Origin: Verrucomicrobiota bacterium
GTDB lineage: Bacteria > Verrucomicrobiota > Verrucomicrobiia > Limisphaerales > SIBE01
Assembly (NCBI GenBank): GCA_016871515.1
Contig: VHDE01000003.1
Coordinates: forward strand, 1-64,000
DNA length: 64,000 bases
Direction: 5' to 3'
The notes under the pieces are model-generated. The model was not told where the DNA came from, did not search any database, and saw only the letters and a list, made by a program, of their open reading frames with translations. Positions 27,970 to 36,168 of this stretch are shown piece by piece; position 1 is the first letter of the stretch; every line of letters begins with the position of its first letter. The translations under genes were made by a program, and so were the position numbers.

Positions 27970-28494
27970 TCAGCTCATTGGCGCCGTTGACGTCCGTTCA
28001 GTCCCTCTGAGTTGCTCCGAACGCCAGGATAAGATGAATAAGAGCCCGACTCCGACACAGATCGCGCTATCAGCAATATTGAAAGCTGGGAACCCAATTT
28101 CCCCGCCGCTGCGGCGGGTCAGATGAAAATAGATGAAATCGATGACGTGCCGGCGGTCGGGATGCAGCCGATCGACCAGATTGCCCGCGATTCCTCCGAA
28201 AAGGAGTCCCAACGCGACGTGGCCCCATATCGTTCCTGAATCAAAGTGATGACGGCTGATAAACAGCACCAGCAACGCCAGCAATGACACTATCGCCAGG
28301 AGATCGTTGTGATCTCGAAACAGGCTCCAAGCTGCACCCGTGTTACCCCAGTGGACGAACTTGAAAAAACCCTTTATCACCACGCGCTCCTGGGCATAAC
28401 CGAGATAGCTCAGCACAAGCAGCTTCGTCAATTGATCGAAGAAGAGAATAGCCAGACTGACCAGAGCGATTCGTCTATTCACCGATAGCTTCAT
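27970..28494 (-). CDS. lspA: Lipoprotein signal peptidase (SPase II)
   Basis: 174 aa, four membrane helices. It cleaves diacylated prolipoproteins before the lipobox Cys in the inner membrane. The catalytic Asp pair is visible in the two conserved boxes: GNLVDRLHP followed by HVIDFIYF, and FNIADSAICVG. The front has FFDQLTKLLV, also a family feature. It sits between dnaN and miaA on the same strand. Lipoprotein substrates are expected, including the product at 45591. Confidence 0.95.
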   Translation of the reverse strand: MKLSVNRRIALVSLAILFFDQLTKLLVLSYLGYAQERVVIKGFFKFVHWGNTGAAWSLFRDHNDLLAIVSLLALLVLFISRHHFDSGTIWGHVALGLLFGGIAGNLVDRLHPDRRHVIDFIYFHLTRRSGGEIGFPAFNIADSAICVGVGLLFILSWRSEQLRGTERTSTAPMS

Positions 28495-28618
28495 TGGGTA
28501 TTAGGGCTAAACAAAGCGCTTGGCTTGGTCGGTAATCTGTTGTTGCGCTCCGATATTGAGCCTTCGTTGGCCACTGGACTGAGTTACGGAACGCTATCCC
28601 CGGCGGGCGAAGCGTATT

Positions 28619-29728
28619 TTAGCTCATGCGCATCGGCATCAGCACATAGAGGAATGGCCCGTTGATCTTCAGGACCCCTGGGCTTAACTCGTCGATCAAC
28701 TCGATATAAACCTCGTCATTCTCCAGAGCCTTCAGCGGGTCCATCAAATATCCTGGGTTGAAGGCGATGGCCAGATCTTGTCCCTTGTAATTGATCGCTA
28801 TGCTTTCGCGCGCTTCTCCTACGTCGGGCGTATTCGCCGTTATGGCCAAGTTATTCTTCGAGAAGGTCAGTTTCACCGAATTCGACTTTTCACTCGTCAT
28901 TATTTCCGCGCGCCGCAGGGCATGAAGCAATTCTTCCCTGGCTAGCGCGATGCGTTCCTTTGTTTCGCTTGGTATGACCTGCCGGTAATTGGGATAATTG
29001 CCCTCCACTAATTTGGACACTATCAAGACGCGGAACCCTGCGTCATCCTGAAGATTAAGTGCCACCTGATTTTCTGTGGACTTTATCTCGACCTCGCCTT
29101 TTGGCTGCAGCAGCCGATTCAGTTCATTTATAGCCTTGGTCGGCACTATGAATTCAGCCTGGCCATCGGCTGGAACTTCCACCTCTTCGTCGGCCATCGC
29201 CATCCTTCGCCCGTCCGTCGCCACCATCGTCATTTTGTGCTCCTTCAAGCTGACAAAGATGCCATTTAGAACGAACCTTGTTTCATCGGTCGAGATGGCA
29301 AATGACGTCTTGCGCAACATTCCTCGCAGCTTCTCTTGCGGAACCACGATTCTCCTTTTCTCCGCAAACTTCGGCAGGGGCGGAAATTCCTCCGCCGCCA
29401 AGCCATGAATCTTGTAGTAAGACGACCCCGACCTGAGTGAACAAAAGTTCTTTTCGTCCACTTCCATTTCGATTTCCAAAGTCGCCAGTTCTCGGACGAT
29501 CCCAAACAGCCTCTTGACCGGCAACGTCGTGGCCCCTGGTGTGCTCACGCTTGCTTCCACCGAACAGGTAATCGTTACATCCAAATCCGTTGCCGTTAGT
29601 TCGAGTCGGTTGCCCTCAGCTCGGAGCAAAACATTCGATAGTATCGGCAGCGTCGTCCGCGAACTGACAATATTCTGAACGGCTTGCAAACCGCTGATCA
29701 TTTGCTCTTTGCTGATCGTGAGTTTCAT
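28619..29728 (-). CDS. dnaN: DNA polymerase III sliding clamp
   Basis: 369 aa, standard length, with three clamp domains in order. The start MKLTISKEQMISGLQAVQNIV and the end YVLMPMRMS are both diagnostic; internal marks include TTLPILSNVLL, FVLNGIFVSL and VATDGRRMAMAD. The ring tethers the polymerase to DNA and binds partner peptides in the cleft formed by the C-terminal PMRMS region. In this window dnaN is not beside dnaA, recF or gyrB; lspA and miaA follow it instead. A candidate promoter lies 40-70 bases upstream. Confidence 0.97.
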   Translation of the reverse strand: MKLTISKEQMISGLQAVQNIVSSRTTLPILSNVLLRAEGNRLELTATDLDVTITCSVEASVSTPGATTLPVKRLFGIVRELATLEIEMEVDEKNFCSLRSGSSYYKIHGLAAEEFPPLPKFAEKRRIVVPQEKLRGMLRKTSFAISTDETRFVLNGIFVSLKEHKMTMVATDGRRMAMADEEVEVPADGQAEFIVPTKAINELNRLLQPKGEVEIKSTENQVALNLQDDAGFRVLIVSKLVEGNYPNYRQVIPSETKERIALAREELLHALRRAEIMTSEKSNSVKLTFSKNNLAITANTPDVGEARESIAINYKGQDLAIAFNPGYLMDPLKALENDEVYIELIDELSPGVLKINGPFLYVLMPMRMS

Positions 29729-29769
29729 GGCGTGCTTAATACTAAGCTCTTTGGATTAAAGAACCACTC

Positions 29770-29798
29770 TTATTATGGGTTGTGAATAGAGTAAACAA
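29770..29798 (-). promoter_or_regulatory. Candidate sigma70 promoter of dnaN
   Basis: On the minus strand TTGTTT (29798-29793), a 17-base spacer and TAATAA (29775-29770), giving a leader of about 35 bases before the dnaN ATG. No DnaA-box cluster is visible in 29729-29953, so I do not call an origin here. Confidence 0.35.
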
Positions 29799-29953
29799 CA
29801 CAGGGTGTCAAGGTTGGCCCAAGGAGTTACGAAGAAACAGAAGCCATGAGAAAGAGGGAATAACGGAGTCGGAAAAAAGCGAAAGGCCAAGTTGTAGAAA
29901 AAATTCCCAAATGGCTAACAGATTATTCGTAATTACTAAACCAGAGGATAAAC

Positions 29954-30163
29954 ATGGCTTCAAACGGTCGTGAGAATGAGGTAAAGCCAATGGCCGAGAA
30001 GAGCCAAAGCAAGAAAGAGCGAAAGACGCTAGGGAGTGAACCAGGAACGGAAGCGAAACGGAAAAACCGAAAAAAGAGAAACACGAAAAAGCCAAGCAGC
30101 AAACCAAAGACAGATAGCAACGCAGCAAAGAAAAACCAAAAGCCAAGCAAAGAGAAAAAGTGA
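29954..30163 (+). CDS. Lys-rich basic small protein (doubtful)
   Basis: 69 aa; about one residue in three is Lys or Arg (KRKNRKKRNTKK, KPSSKPKTDS). The ATG has a GAGG site seven bases upstream. The composition fits histone-H1-like or ribosome-associated basic peptides, but no family motif is seen. Its last 135 bases overlap, antisense, the 3' end of the membrane protein gene at 30029. A purine-rich strand will give a Lys-rich frame by chance, so I hold this loosely. Confidence 0.35.
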   Translation: MASNGRENEVKPMAEKSQSKKERKTLGSEPGTEAKRKNRKKRNTKKPSSKPKTDSNAAKKNQKPSKEKK

Positions 30164-30433
30164 AACGCCCGCCAAAGCTAGGGCGAAATAAGGACCGATT
30201 TCCGTCGGCATCCGCCCAGAGACGATCCAGAACCTGATAAACCAGATAGCCCAGACAGTTGTGAAAGTGAATCCAATCAACGCAAGAACCATCTGAACCA
30301 GTCCAACAGACCGACCAAGAAGCCATGATCCGAGGCCTGGAAGGACCATAAGATTAGCGGTCAGACAAGCCCAAGCCGTGGGGCGATCAAGAGTTTTGCT
30401 CTGGCGGAGGGTTAAAAATATCTTCGTAGGCAT
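30029..30433 (-). CDS. Small multi-helix membrane protein, unknown function
   Basis: About 134 aa from the ATG at 30433, overlapping the end of the upstream GYF_2 gene by 47 bases; the start is uncertain. Two clear helices occur: ACLTANLMVLPGLGSWLLG and VQMVLALIGFTFTTVWAIW. A third (FALALAGVSLFLFAWLLVF) has homologues in my recollection of verrucomicrobial genomes that end soon afterwards. Here the frame runs on through a Phe/Cys/Leu-rich tail that is antisense to the Lys-rich frame at 29954. Possibly the original stop was lost. It is the last gene of a three-gene GYF_2 membrane cluster. Confidence 0.5.
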   Translation of the reverse strand: MPTKIFLTLRQSKTLDRPTAWACLTANLMVLPGLGSWLLGRSVGLVQMVLALIGFTFTTVWAIWFIRFWIVSGRMPTEIGPYFALALAGVSLFLFAWLLVFLCCVAICLWFAAWLFRVSLFSVFPFRFRSWFTP

Positions 30434-31250
30434 AGACGACCGCTCCGGTCCCCAGCGGTAAGGCGACAAAGAACCCGACTCCCAAAGCCAAAACGCCGCC
30501 AATCAGGATAAGCAAGGTCAAAAGAAATAGGGCTAAGATTGTCCAGAAATTCCGCGTCACGACTTGACGGCTCAATTCCAGGGCAGGCCAAAAATCTATT
30601 CGCTTGTCCACGATTAGGATAGGGCTGAAGCCGAGCCACGCGACAATCAAGTAAAGGCCAGGGAAAATACAAAGGAGCAACCCGATGAAAATGAGAACGG
30701 AAGTAACAATGCCGGCCAGCGTCAATTGCAGAAAATTGATTTCAAACCCTGCAAAAGCATCGGCCAAATCAGCCGCTTGACCTCGAATCAACTTTAGGAA
30801 TAACCAGTCGAGTCCGCCCCACAGCACAAGCCTGAGAACCGGGGAAGCTATCGTTCCAACAACCGGAACTAATTCAAGAGCTATGTTGATGAGCAGGATC
30901 AAAGTCGAAGCTCCGACCAGGAGCCAGAAATGTTTCTTCAGCAGGTCCCAGCTCCGGGCGACGCAACTAGTAATGTCTAACCGCTGCGCGCGAGCGTAGT
31001 AAACGTCGAGCGATGGTGTGGCGGCTAAGGCCAGTTGAGCTTTAGGAGGTGGTCGACTCGCCAAAGCCGAAGCCTGTGCTGCTAGCGCTTCCGCAAACTC
31101 TGGAAAACTCGACAGCGATTTCCAGTCGGTCATCCCTTCACCTTGCGCTTGACTCGCGCCGTTAGCGCGCCCTTCAGCGATCCATTGCCGAATTTGTTCG
31201 GCTGAGATAGGGCCATACTCGCGCTGGTCGCCGCCGATGAGTTTGTACAT
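30387..31250 (-). CDS. GYF_2-domain multi-helix membrane protein
   Basis: 287 aa. Residues 1-52 form a GYF_2 domain (MYKLIGGDQREYGPISAEQI, QWIAEGRANG, DWKSLSSFPEF), a fold used for protein interactions. After a proline-rich linker come about five membrane segments (LVGASTLILLINIALE, VLRLVLWGGLDWLFL, LTLAGIVTSVLIFIGLLLC, YLIVAWLGFSPILIV, ILALFLLTLLILIGGVLALG). The membrane half resembles DUF975/glycerophosphodiester-phosphodiesterase membrane domains. No enzyme motif is visible. It follows another GYF_2 gene by five bases and is clearly in the same operon. Role unknown. Confidence 0.75.
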   Translation of the reverse strand: MYKLIGGDQREYGPISAEQIRQWIAEGRANGASQAQGEGMTDWKSLSSFPEFAEALAAQASALASRPPPKAQLALAATPSLDVYYARAQRLDITSCVARSWDLLKKHFWLLVGASTLILLINIALELVPVVGTIASPVLRLVLWGGLDWLFLKLIRGQAADLADAFAGFEINFLQLTLAGIVTSVLIFIGLLLCIFPGLYLIVAWLGFSPILIVDKRIDFWPALELSRQVVTRNFWTILALFLLTLLILIGGVLALGVGFFVALPLGTGAVVYAYEDIFNPPPEQNS

Positions 31251-31255
31251 AGAAG

Positions 31256-31753
31256 TTAGCGGGCGAAATTAGGGAGGTTCCGCATCAGTTCGTCCAGAAC
31301 GCCAGTGGCGAGTAAGATGGCGAAAATGATGAGCCCAATAATCGAAGTGACAATGCCAGTCACCGCTAAACCGGTTCCGCTGTAACGCTCAGGATTCCGC
31401 TTGATCTGGTATAGACCGATGCACGAAAAGATCAGCCCAAGTGGAGCCATCACGGGCGTGCAGCAAAAGAGACCAAAGAACCCCAAGATTGTGCCCGTTA
31501 ACGCGAGGCCATTGGTTTTGCGAATCGATCCCGCTGATGCCACAGGCGCCGCCGACGGAAAGCCCAAGGGCGGAGGCACTGGAGAACCAACGAGAGGCGC
31601 AAATTCCGTAAAAGTGGAAAGTGGTTTCCATGGTCCATCCTCGAAGCGGGCAAGTGTTTGGGCGTTGGCGCGACCTTCGGAAATCCATTGGCGGACTTGG
31701 TCGGCGGAGATAGGACCGTATTCCTTTTGATCAGCCCCAACGATCTTGTACAT
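31256..31753 (-). CDS. GYF_2 and DUF4190 membrane protein
   Basis: 165 aa from the ATG at 31753 (MYKIVGADQKEYGPIS); the frame runs 12 codons further up, but the next gene begins with the same MYK start, supporting this choice. The GYF_2 domain covers residues 1-55 and is a near twin of the one in the next gene. A proline-rich linker follows, then two membrane helices of DUF4190 type (LALTGTILGFFGLFCC and GLAVTGIVTSIIGLIIFAILL). The pair looks like a duplication of the soluble domain attached to different membrane anchors. Function is not known. Confidence 0.8.
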   Translation of the reverse strand: MYKIVGADQKEYGPISADQVRQWISEGRANAQTLARFEDGPWKPLSTFTEFAPLVGSPVPPPLGFPSAAPVASAGSIRKTNGLALTGTILGFFGLFCCTPVMAPLGLIFSCIGLYQIKRNPERYSGTGLAVTGIVTSIIGLIIFAILLATGVLDELMRNLPNFAR

Positions 31754-31800
31754 TAGCGGCAGTCTGGGAAAAACCGGTTGGGCCGTCAAGCACCGCGAGA

Positions 31801-31918
31801 GGAGAATCGAGGAGAATCAGGAGAATGACAAAATCATGTTGGGACAAAATCATGGACCCGGATGGACCCGATAGCAAGCGTGCCCCGACCAACCGTAGGG
31901 CCTCCGTATGATTTTGTC
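31801..31918. repeat. Short direct and inverted repeats
   Basis: Three GGAGAATC/G units ten bases apart (31801, 31811, 31820), then GACAAAATCATG twice (31827-31838 and 31843-31854) and an inverted copy (ATGATTTTGTC, 31908-31918). This gap between the GYF_2 operon and trpD holds no gene. Confidence 0.5.
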
Positions 31919-31983
31919 ACTTCGGACCGCGGTGGCCGTTTAACCCGAGAGGCAAGGCAAAGTGATGGAGATCTTCTGCGCCG

Positions 31984-33018
31984 CTACCCGACCAACGCCT
32001 TTAACTTAGCGGCTGCGCGGCCGCTGTCGATCACGTCCCCAGCCATATCCCATCCTTCCAGAAGCGACCGACATCGCCCGGCCACAAACAACGCAGCTGC
32101 GCTATTGAGCAAGACGGCGTCGCGCTTGGGACCGCGATCCTTGCCGAGCAACAAAGACCGCACGATCTCGGCATTCGCCTCGCGGTCGCCACCTTGCAAA
32201 TCGGAGAGCGAGGCGCGTTGCAAAGGGAACTCAGAAGGTGATGTCACTGACTTTGAGAATCCACGATCATGGTAGAACTCCGCGACCGTATTTTCGCCAA
32301 GAATAGAAAGCTCATCGAGCATCGCGTCGCCGACTCGGCCACTGACGACCATGCCGCGCCGGACGCCCAATGCCTGAAGCACTCTGGCGACTGGTTCGCA
32401 TAACTTAGCTTGCGGCACGCCGATAAGCTGAACTGAAGGCCGCGCCGGATTCAAGAGCGGCCCAAGGAAATTGAAGATGGTTCGTTGACCTCGCTCGGCG
32501 CAGAGCTTCCGGGCCGGCCCAATGTGCTTGAAGGCTGGATGATACTTTAGGGCGAAGAAAAACGCGAAGTGATGATTGCGCAGGGACGCAGCGGCTTCGG
32601 CCGGACTAAGGTCGATCGGAATGCCGAGCGCTTCCAGCGCGTCGGCACTGCCAGATTGGGAGGTAATGGCGCGGTTGCCGTGTTTGGCAACGGTCACTCC
32701 CGAGGCCGCCAATATAAGCGCTACAGTGGTAGAAATATTGAACGTATTCAGCCGGTCACCACCAGTGCCGCAAACATCGAGAATGTCGCGCTGGCGAGTC
32801 TCCGCGTCGAGCGGCACAGGAATCGATTTTTCACGCAGGTTACACGCGAAAGCAGCAATTTCGTCCGCCGTCTCGCCTTTGTGTGCGAGCGCGGTGAGGA
32901 ACTCCGCTTTGACCTGTACGGGAACTGCCTCCTCAGTCAAAGCAGAGACGGCCAAAGTAACCTGAGCTTCCGACAACGCAGAGCCACTTTTGAGATGAGA
33001 GGTCAATTCGTTCAACAC
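31984..33018 (-). CDS. trpD: Anthranilate phosphoribosyltransferase
   Basis: 344 aa, normal length. It transfers phosphoribose from PRPP to anthranilate, the second dedicated step of tryptophan synthesis, in the cytoplasm. The PRPP-binding loop DVCGTGGDRLNTFNIST is complete. Other family marks are AKHGNRAITSQSGSADALEALG, FFFALKYHPAFKHIGPARK and TIFNFLGPLLNPARP. The end (LLNSAAALFVAGR...AAAKLKAL) is normal. No other trp genes are adjacent. It is divergent from the Sua5/TsaC gene. Confidence 0.95.
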   Translation of the reverse strand: MLNELTSHLKSGSALSEAQVTLAVSALTEEAVPVQVKAEFLTALAHKGETADEIAAFACNLREKSIPVPLDAETRQRDILDVCGTGGDRLNTFNISTTVALILAASGVTVAKHGNRAITSQSGSADALEALGIPIDLSPAEAAASLRNHHFAFFFALKYHPAFKHIGPARKLCAERGQRTIFNFLGPLLNPARPSVQLIGVPQAKLCEPVARVLQALGVRRGMVVSGRVGDAMLDELSILGENTVAEFYHDRGFSKSVTSPSEFPLQRASLSDLQGGDREANAEIVRSLLLGKDRGPKRDAVLLNSAAALFVAGRCRSLLEGWDMAGDVIDSGRAAAKLKALVG

Positions 33019-33125
33019 GCGTGAAACGTAGGGAGCGTGTCCAAAAGAGCAAAGGAGAAATTTGAGTCGGAATACAACAAACTGAGATGCGCGCGTCCTC
33101 TCTATCGCGGGAGATGAATCCCCTC

Positions 33126-33264
33126 AACCCCAACGGGGTTGCATCCCGCGCCGTCGTCGTGTTGCTGCAACGCTTTTCAGGGTTGTCCACGTTTGTGGCG
33201 CTCCTTACCCAGGATACGCTGGCGCGGCCAACCCTGGGCTGACTGAGGCAATCCCTTTGGGATT
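33126..33264. repeat. Compound palindromic repeat, family E copy 1
   Basis: It contains AACCCCAACGGGGTT (33126-33140), a CAGGGTTG piece, then ACCCAGG...AACCCTGGGCT (33207-33240) and AATCCCTTTGGGATT (33250-33264). The same order of units occurs at 34477. No gene lies in 33019-33374. Confidence 0.75.
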
Positions 33265-33374
33265 ATCGCCAACGGCAATGCCGCGGTGAATTTGTTTGCA
33301 AGAAACTGAGACGCGTCCGATAGCAGAGGACAGTGCTTTCGGTATTCATCGTGTCACGCTATTAGTTCTTATCG

Positions 33375-34388
33375 ATGAGCATGCGAGCCCGAGTTTTGTC
33401 GACGGAGACGCCAGCTTTGTTTGCAGAAGCCGTTCGACAAGCGGCGGCTCTGTTGCGAAGCGGCGGCGTGATCGGGATCCCCACAGAGACAGTGTACGGC
33501 CTGGCAGCAAACGCGTTCGACAGCGAGGCAGTGGCGCGTATCTTCACCATAAAGGGACGGCCGGGGAGCAATCCAGTGATCGTTCACGTGGCTGGCCGGA
33601 CAATGGCCCAACGCTGCGTGAAGGCTTGGCCGGAAGTCGCACAAAAGATGGCGGCCGCTTTTTGGCCCGGGCCGCTAACGATAGTCCTCCCGCGATCGAA
33701 TGTTATACCCGACATCGTGACTGCGGGCGGCGCAACAGTCGGCATTCGTTGGCCGAGTCACCCTTTTGTGCAAGCGCTCATTCAAGCCTGCGATTTCCCT
33801 CTCGCCGCCCCGAGCGCAAATCGTTCCGGCGAGTTGTCGCCGACGACGGCGGAGCACGTGCAAAAAAGTTTGGGCAATCAGATTCCGTTGATTGTGGACG
33901 GTGGCGCGTCGCAGATCGGGATCGAATCGACTGTGATTGACTTGAGTGAATCGCCTCCGAGATTGCTGCGTCCGGGAATGATTCATGCGGAATCGCTGGT
34001 CGCGATCACGGGTGATTTGCAAACGAACGACAACGCGCACAGTGGAATCCTGCGCAGCCCCGGCCTGTTGTTGAAGCATTATTCGCCGAAAGCCAGATTG
34101 GTCGTTTGGCAATGGTTCGAGGAAGCTGAATTGCTATCTCGGCTTTCGGCGCTCGAACCGGCCGGGGCGCGGGCGCAAATCATCGCGCATTCGGTGATCC
34201 CGACAACCTTGGACGCCAGCCGCGTGAGCGTGATTCCGCGCGACGCCGAGGCCTTCGCACGAGCTTTGTATGCCGAGTTGCACCGTTGTGATGAGGCCGG
34301 CGCGAGTCTGATTGTTGTGGAAGCGGTGCCGGAAACACCCGAATGGCAAGCCATCGCCGATCGGCTCAGTCGGGCCTCGCAAGTGTGA
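33375..34388 (+). CDS. L-threonylcarbamoyladenylate synthase (Sua5 type)
   Basis: 337 aa, the long Sua5 form rather than the short TsaC form. It makes threonylcarbamoyl-AMP from Thr, bicarbonate and ATP, the first step of t6A37 tRNA modification. The YrdC domain occupies residues 1-205, with the KGRPGSNPVIVH loop, the opening GGVIGIPTETVYGLAANAF and SANRSGELSPTTAEHV. A linker with PGLLLKHYSPKARL leads into the C-terminal Sua5 domain. It is divergent from trpD, and the flanking repeats of family E lie on both sides. Confidence 0.93.
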   Translation: MSMRARVLSTETPALFAEAVRQAAALLRSGGVIGIPTETVYGLAANAFDSEAVARIFTIKGRPGSNPVIVHVAGRTMAQRCVKAWPEVAQKMAAAFWPGPLTIVLPRSNVIPDIVTAGGATVGIRWPSHPFVQALIQACDFPLAAPSANRSGELSPTTAEHVQKSLGNQIPLIVDGGASQIGIESTVIDLSESPPRLLRPGMIHAESLVAITGDLQTNDNAHSGILRSPGLLLKHYSPKARLVVWQWFEEAELLSRLSALEPAGARAQIIAHSVIPTTLDASRVSVIPRDAEAFARALYAELHRCDEAGASLIVVEAVPETPEWQAIADRLSRASQV

Positions 34389-34476
34389 AAAGTTTTCGTG
34401 AGGGGTTGCGATTAAGACTGTCGGCCAGGGAGCGCAGCGTAAACGCGCAAACGCAGCGCTGAAATTTGGATAGACA

Positions 34477-34573
34477 CAACCCTTTCAGGGTTGATGAATT
34501 AGTTGGTTGCAAACCCAGGGTAGCGCGTATCGCGCAACCCTGGGCTGAATGATTGCAATCCCGTTGGGATTGC
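34477..34573. repeat. Compound palindromic repeat, family E copy 2
   Basis: CAACCCTTTCAGGGTTG (34477-34493), ACCCAGGGTAGCGCG with its inverted partner to 34546, then GCAATCCCGTTGGGATTGC (34555-34573). Unit order matches 33126, so the Sua5 gene is bracketed by two copies. Just upstream (34428-34460) is a short string GAGCGCAGCGTAAACG that also occurs in the MITE-like elements at 39178 and 57367. No gene is seen in 34389-34706. Confidence 0.75.
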
Positions 34574-34706
34574 CCGGGCGAAATGTCCATGACCGACCGT
34601 TCTAATCGGACGCTTTTGAGCCGTTTTCACGTTTTCACGTTGACGGACTACAAGGCCGGGAATTTACTCGCAACCTCTGGATCCCTCAGGCTCAAGCGAA
34701 ACGAGA

Positions 34707-35213
34707 GTGAAAACTGTGGTCGGACCACCTGACATCCATTATTTGTCGGCGGCGATGGGCTGGATAGAACTCGGCAATTGCGGCGAAGCAAAACTGGAGC
34801 TCAGCAAGGTCAGCCCGGCGCTGGCCGAACATCCAGACGTTCTCGAGGTCCGCTGGATGATTTTGAGCACGGAGCGCAATTGGACGGCTGCATTGGACGT
34901 GGCGCAGACGATGGTCCGGATCGATCCGGATCGGCCGTACGGCTGGTTGCACCAGGCCTATGCGCTGCGAAGAATTCCGAACGGCAGTGTTCAAGCAGCC
35001 TGGGAAGCACTGCATCCGACAGCCGATCGTTTTCCTGGTGAACCGACCATACCGTATAATCTGGCATGTTACGCCTGTCAGATGGGTCAACCAGACGAAG
35101 CTCGTCAATGGCTGCTCCGCGCATGCCGAGCGGGCGAAAAGCAAAAAGTTAAAGAGATGGCTTTGGCGGACACCGACCTGGAAACGCTTTGGCGTGAAAT
35201 CCAGGAATGGTAG
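34707..35213 (+). CDS. TPR-like repeat protein
   Basis: 168 aa from GTG 34707; no ATG is suitably placed. It consists of helical hairpins of TPR type: HYLSAAMGWIELGNCGEAKLE, NWTAALDVAQTMVRIDPDRP and PYNLACYACQMGQPDEARQW. The A-G-Y/L-A-P spacing is recognisable. There is no signal peptide or enzymatic domain, so it is a soluble adaptor of unknown partner. The DNA glycosylase gene follows 29 bases later and may be co-transcribed; I see no functional link. Confidence 0.75.
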   Translation: MKTVVGPPDIHYLSAAMGWIELGNCGEAKLELSKVSPALAEHPDVLEVRWMILSTERNWTAALDVAQTMVRIDPDRPYGWLHQAYALRRIPNGSVQAAWEALHPTADRFPGEPTIPYNLACYACQMGQPDEARQWLLRACRAGEKQKVKEMALADTDLETLWREIQEW

Positions 35214-35242
35214 TATAGCCTAGCCTGGGCGAGCCTAACCTG

Positions 35243-35854
35243 ATGAGTTTCCAACCCGTTCAAGTCGAAACCGGCCTCACGTATTTACGCAACGCCGATT
35301 CGATCCTCGCCACAGTGATCGATCGAGTTGGCCCATTTACGTTGCGCGTGCATCGGAACCGATTCGGATCATTGGTGCGGTCAATTATTTCACAACAGAT
35401 TTCCGGAAGCGCGGCGCGCTCGATTGGTCTCCGCTTGGAACGATTGCTGGCGCCGGAAAGGATCACACCGGAAACTTTGAGCCGGTTGAATCCGCGGCAG
35501 CTTCGTCAGGCCGGTGTTTCGCCGCAAAAGAGCGGTTATCTGCTCGACCTTGCCAACAAGGTGCTGAACGGCGAGGTCACGCTGAAAGGGTTGTCCCGCC
35601 GCACCGACGAAGAAATCGTTCGAGATTTAGTGCAAGTGAAAGGAATTGGTGTTTGGACTGCCCAGATGTTTCTGATCTTCTCACTCGCACGAATGGATGT
35701 GTTTCCGCATGAGGATCTCGGGATTCGCGTCGCCTTGCGCAATCTTTATCGGTTGAAAGATTTGCCGGACAAAACGGTGAGCTATCGCATCGCCAATCGG
35801 TGGCGGCCCTATGCTACGCTGGCGAGTTGGTACTGTTGGCGCAGTCTTGATTAG
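35243..35854 (+). CDS. DNA-3-methyladenine glycosylase, AlkA-like
   Basis: 203 aa, HhH-GPD superfamily. It removes alkylated bases by flipping them out of DNA. The helix-hairpin-helix is VKGIGVWTAQMFLIFSLAR with the catalytic Asp in MDVFPHEDLGIRVAL (the D of HEDLG). The N-terminal ISQQISGSAARSIG helix, typical of AlkA, is present, while the AlkA N-terminal beta domain is absent, so this is the short form. No Fe-S cysteine cluster is visible at the C-terminus, separating it from EndoIII/MutY. A related base-excision gene, the MutM-like one at 18211, is broken. Confidence 0.9.
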   Translation: MSFQPVQVETGLTYLRNADSILATVIDRVGPFTLRVHRNRFGSLVRSIISQQISGSAARSIGLRLERLLAPERITPETLSRLNPRQLRQAGVSPQKSGYLLDLANKVLNGEVTLKGLSRRTDEEIVRDLVQVKGIGVWTAQMFLIFSLARMDVFPHEDLGIRVALRNLYRLKDLPDKTVSYRIANRWRPYATLASWYCWRSLD

Positions 35855-35985
35855 GCTAAGCGGGTGACGCCAGAAGCCGGAAGCTAATAGGCCGGTCAAG
35901 AACGAGCCATCGCCTCGTTTTGGTCGAGGAAGCCAATGATTTACCTAATCATAATATAGCCAGCAGTTCTCACTGTGTGACCGCC

Positions 35986-36046
35986 GACCGCCGAGTCCGC
36001 GAGCGAAACCATCGAAACAAACGCAAAACGCACGGACTCGGCGGTC
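35986..36046. repeat. 14-bp inverted repeat
   Basis: GACCGCCGAGTCCG (35986-35999) and CGGACTCGGCGGTC (36033-36046) are perfect inverted copies with a 33-base loop. The neighbouring string CCTGATCCTGATCTTGATCTT (around 36105) is low-complexity. No gene lies in 35855-36168. Confidence 0.65.
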
Positions 36047-36168
36047 CGCCACTACCCTGCCCTTGACCTTGAATCAAGCACTGTGAGCGTGATTCTCACT
36101 CCTGATCCTGATCTTGATCTTGCTCATCAAAAGGCTGGCACCAACGTCGTAAACGTCTAATAGCTCTC

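Noticed and set aside
29729-29953. Replication origin beside dnaN
   Set aside because: No cluster of DnaA boxes or AT-rich unwinding repeats is visible, and dnaA, recF and gyrB are absent. The gap fits a plain promoter region.
29808-30326. A 172-codon minus-strand frame
   Set aside because: Overlaps the better-supported membrane gene in another frame and is a Ser/Phe/Leu-rich shadow of the purine-rich tract.
33126-34573. CRISPR array
   Set aside because: Repeats are palindromic, differ in length and are separated by a whole gene; no regular 25-40 base spacers or cas genes are present.
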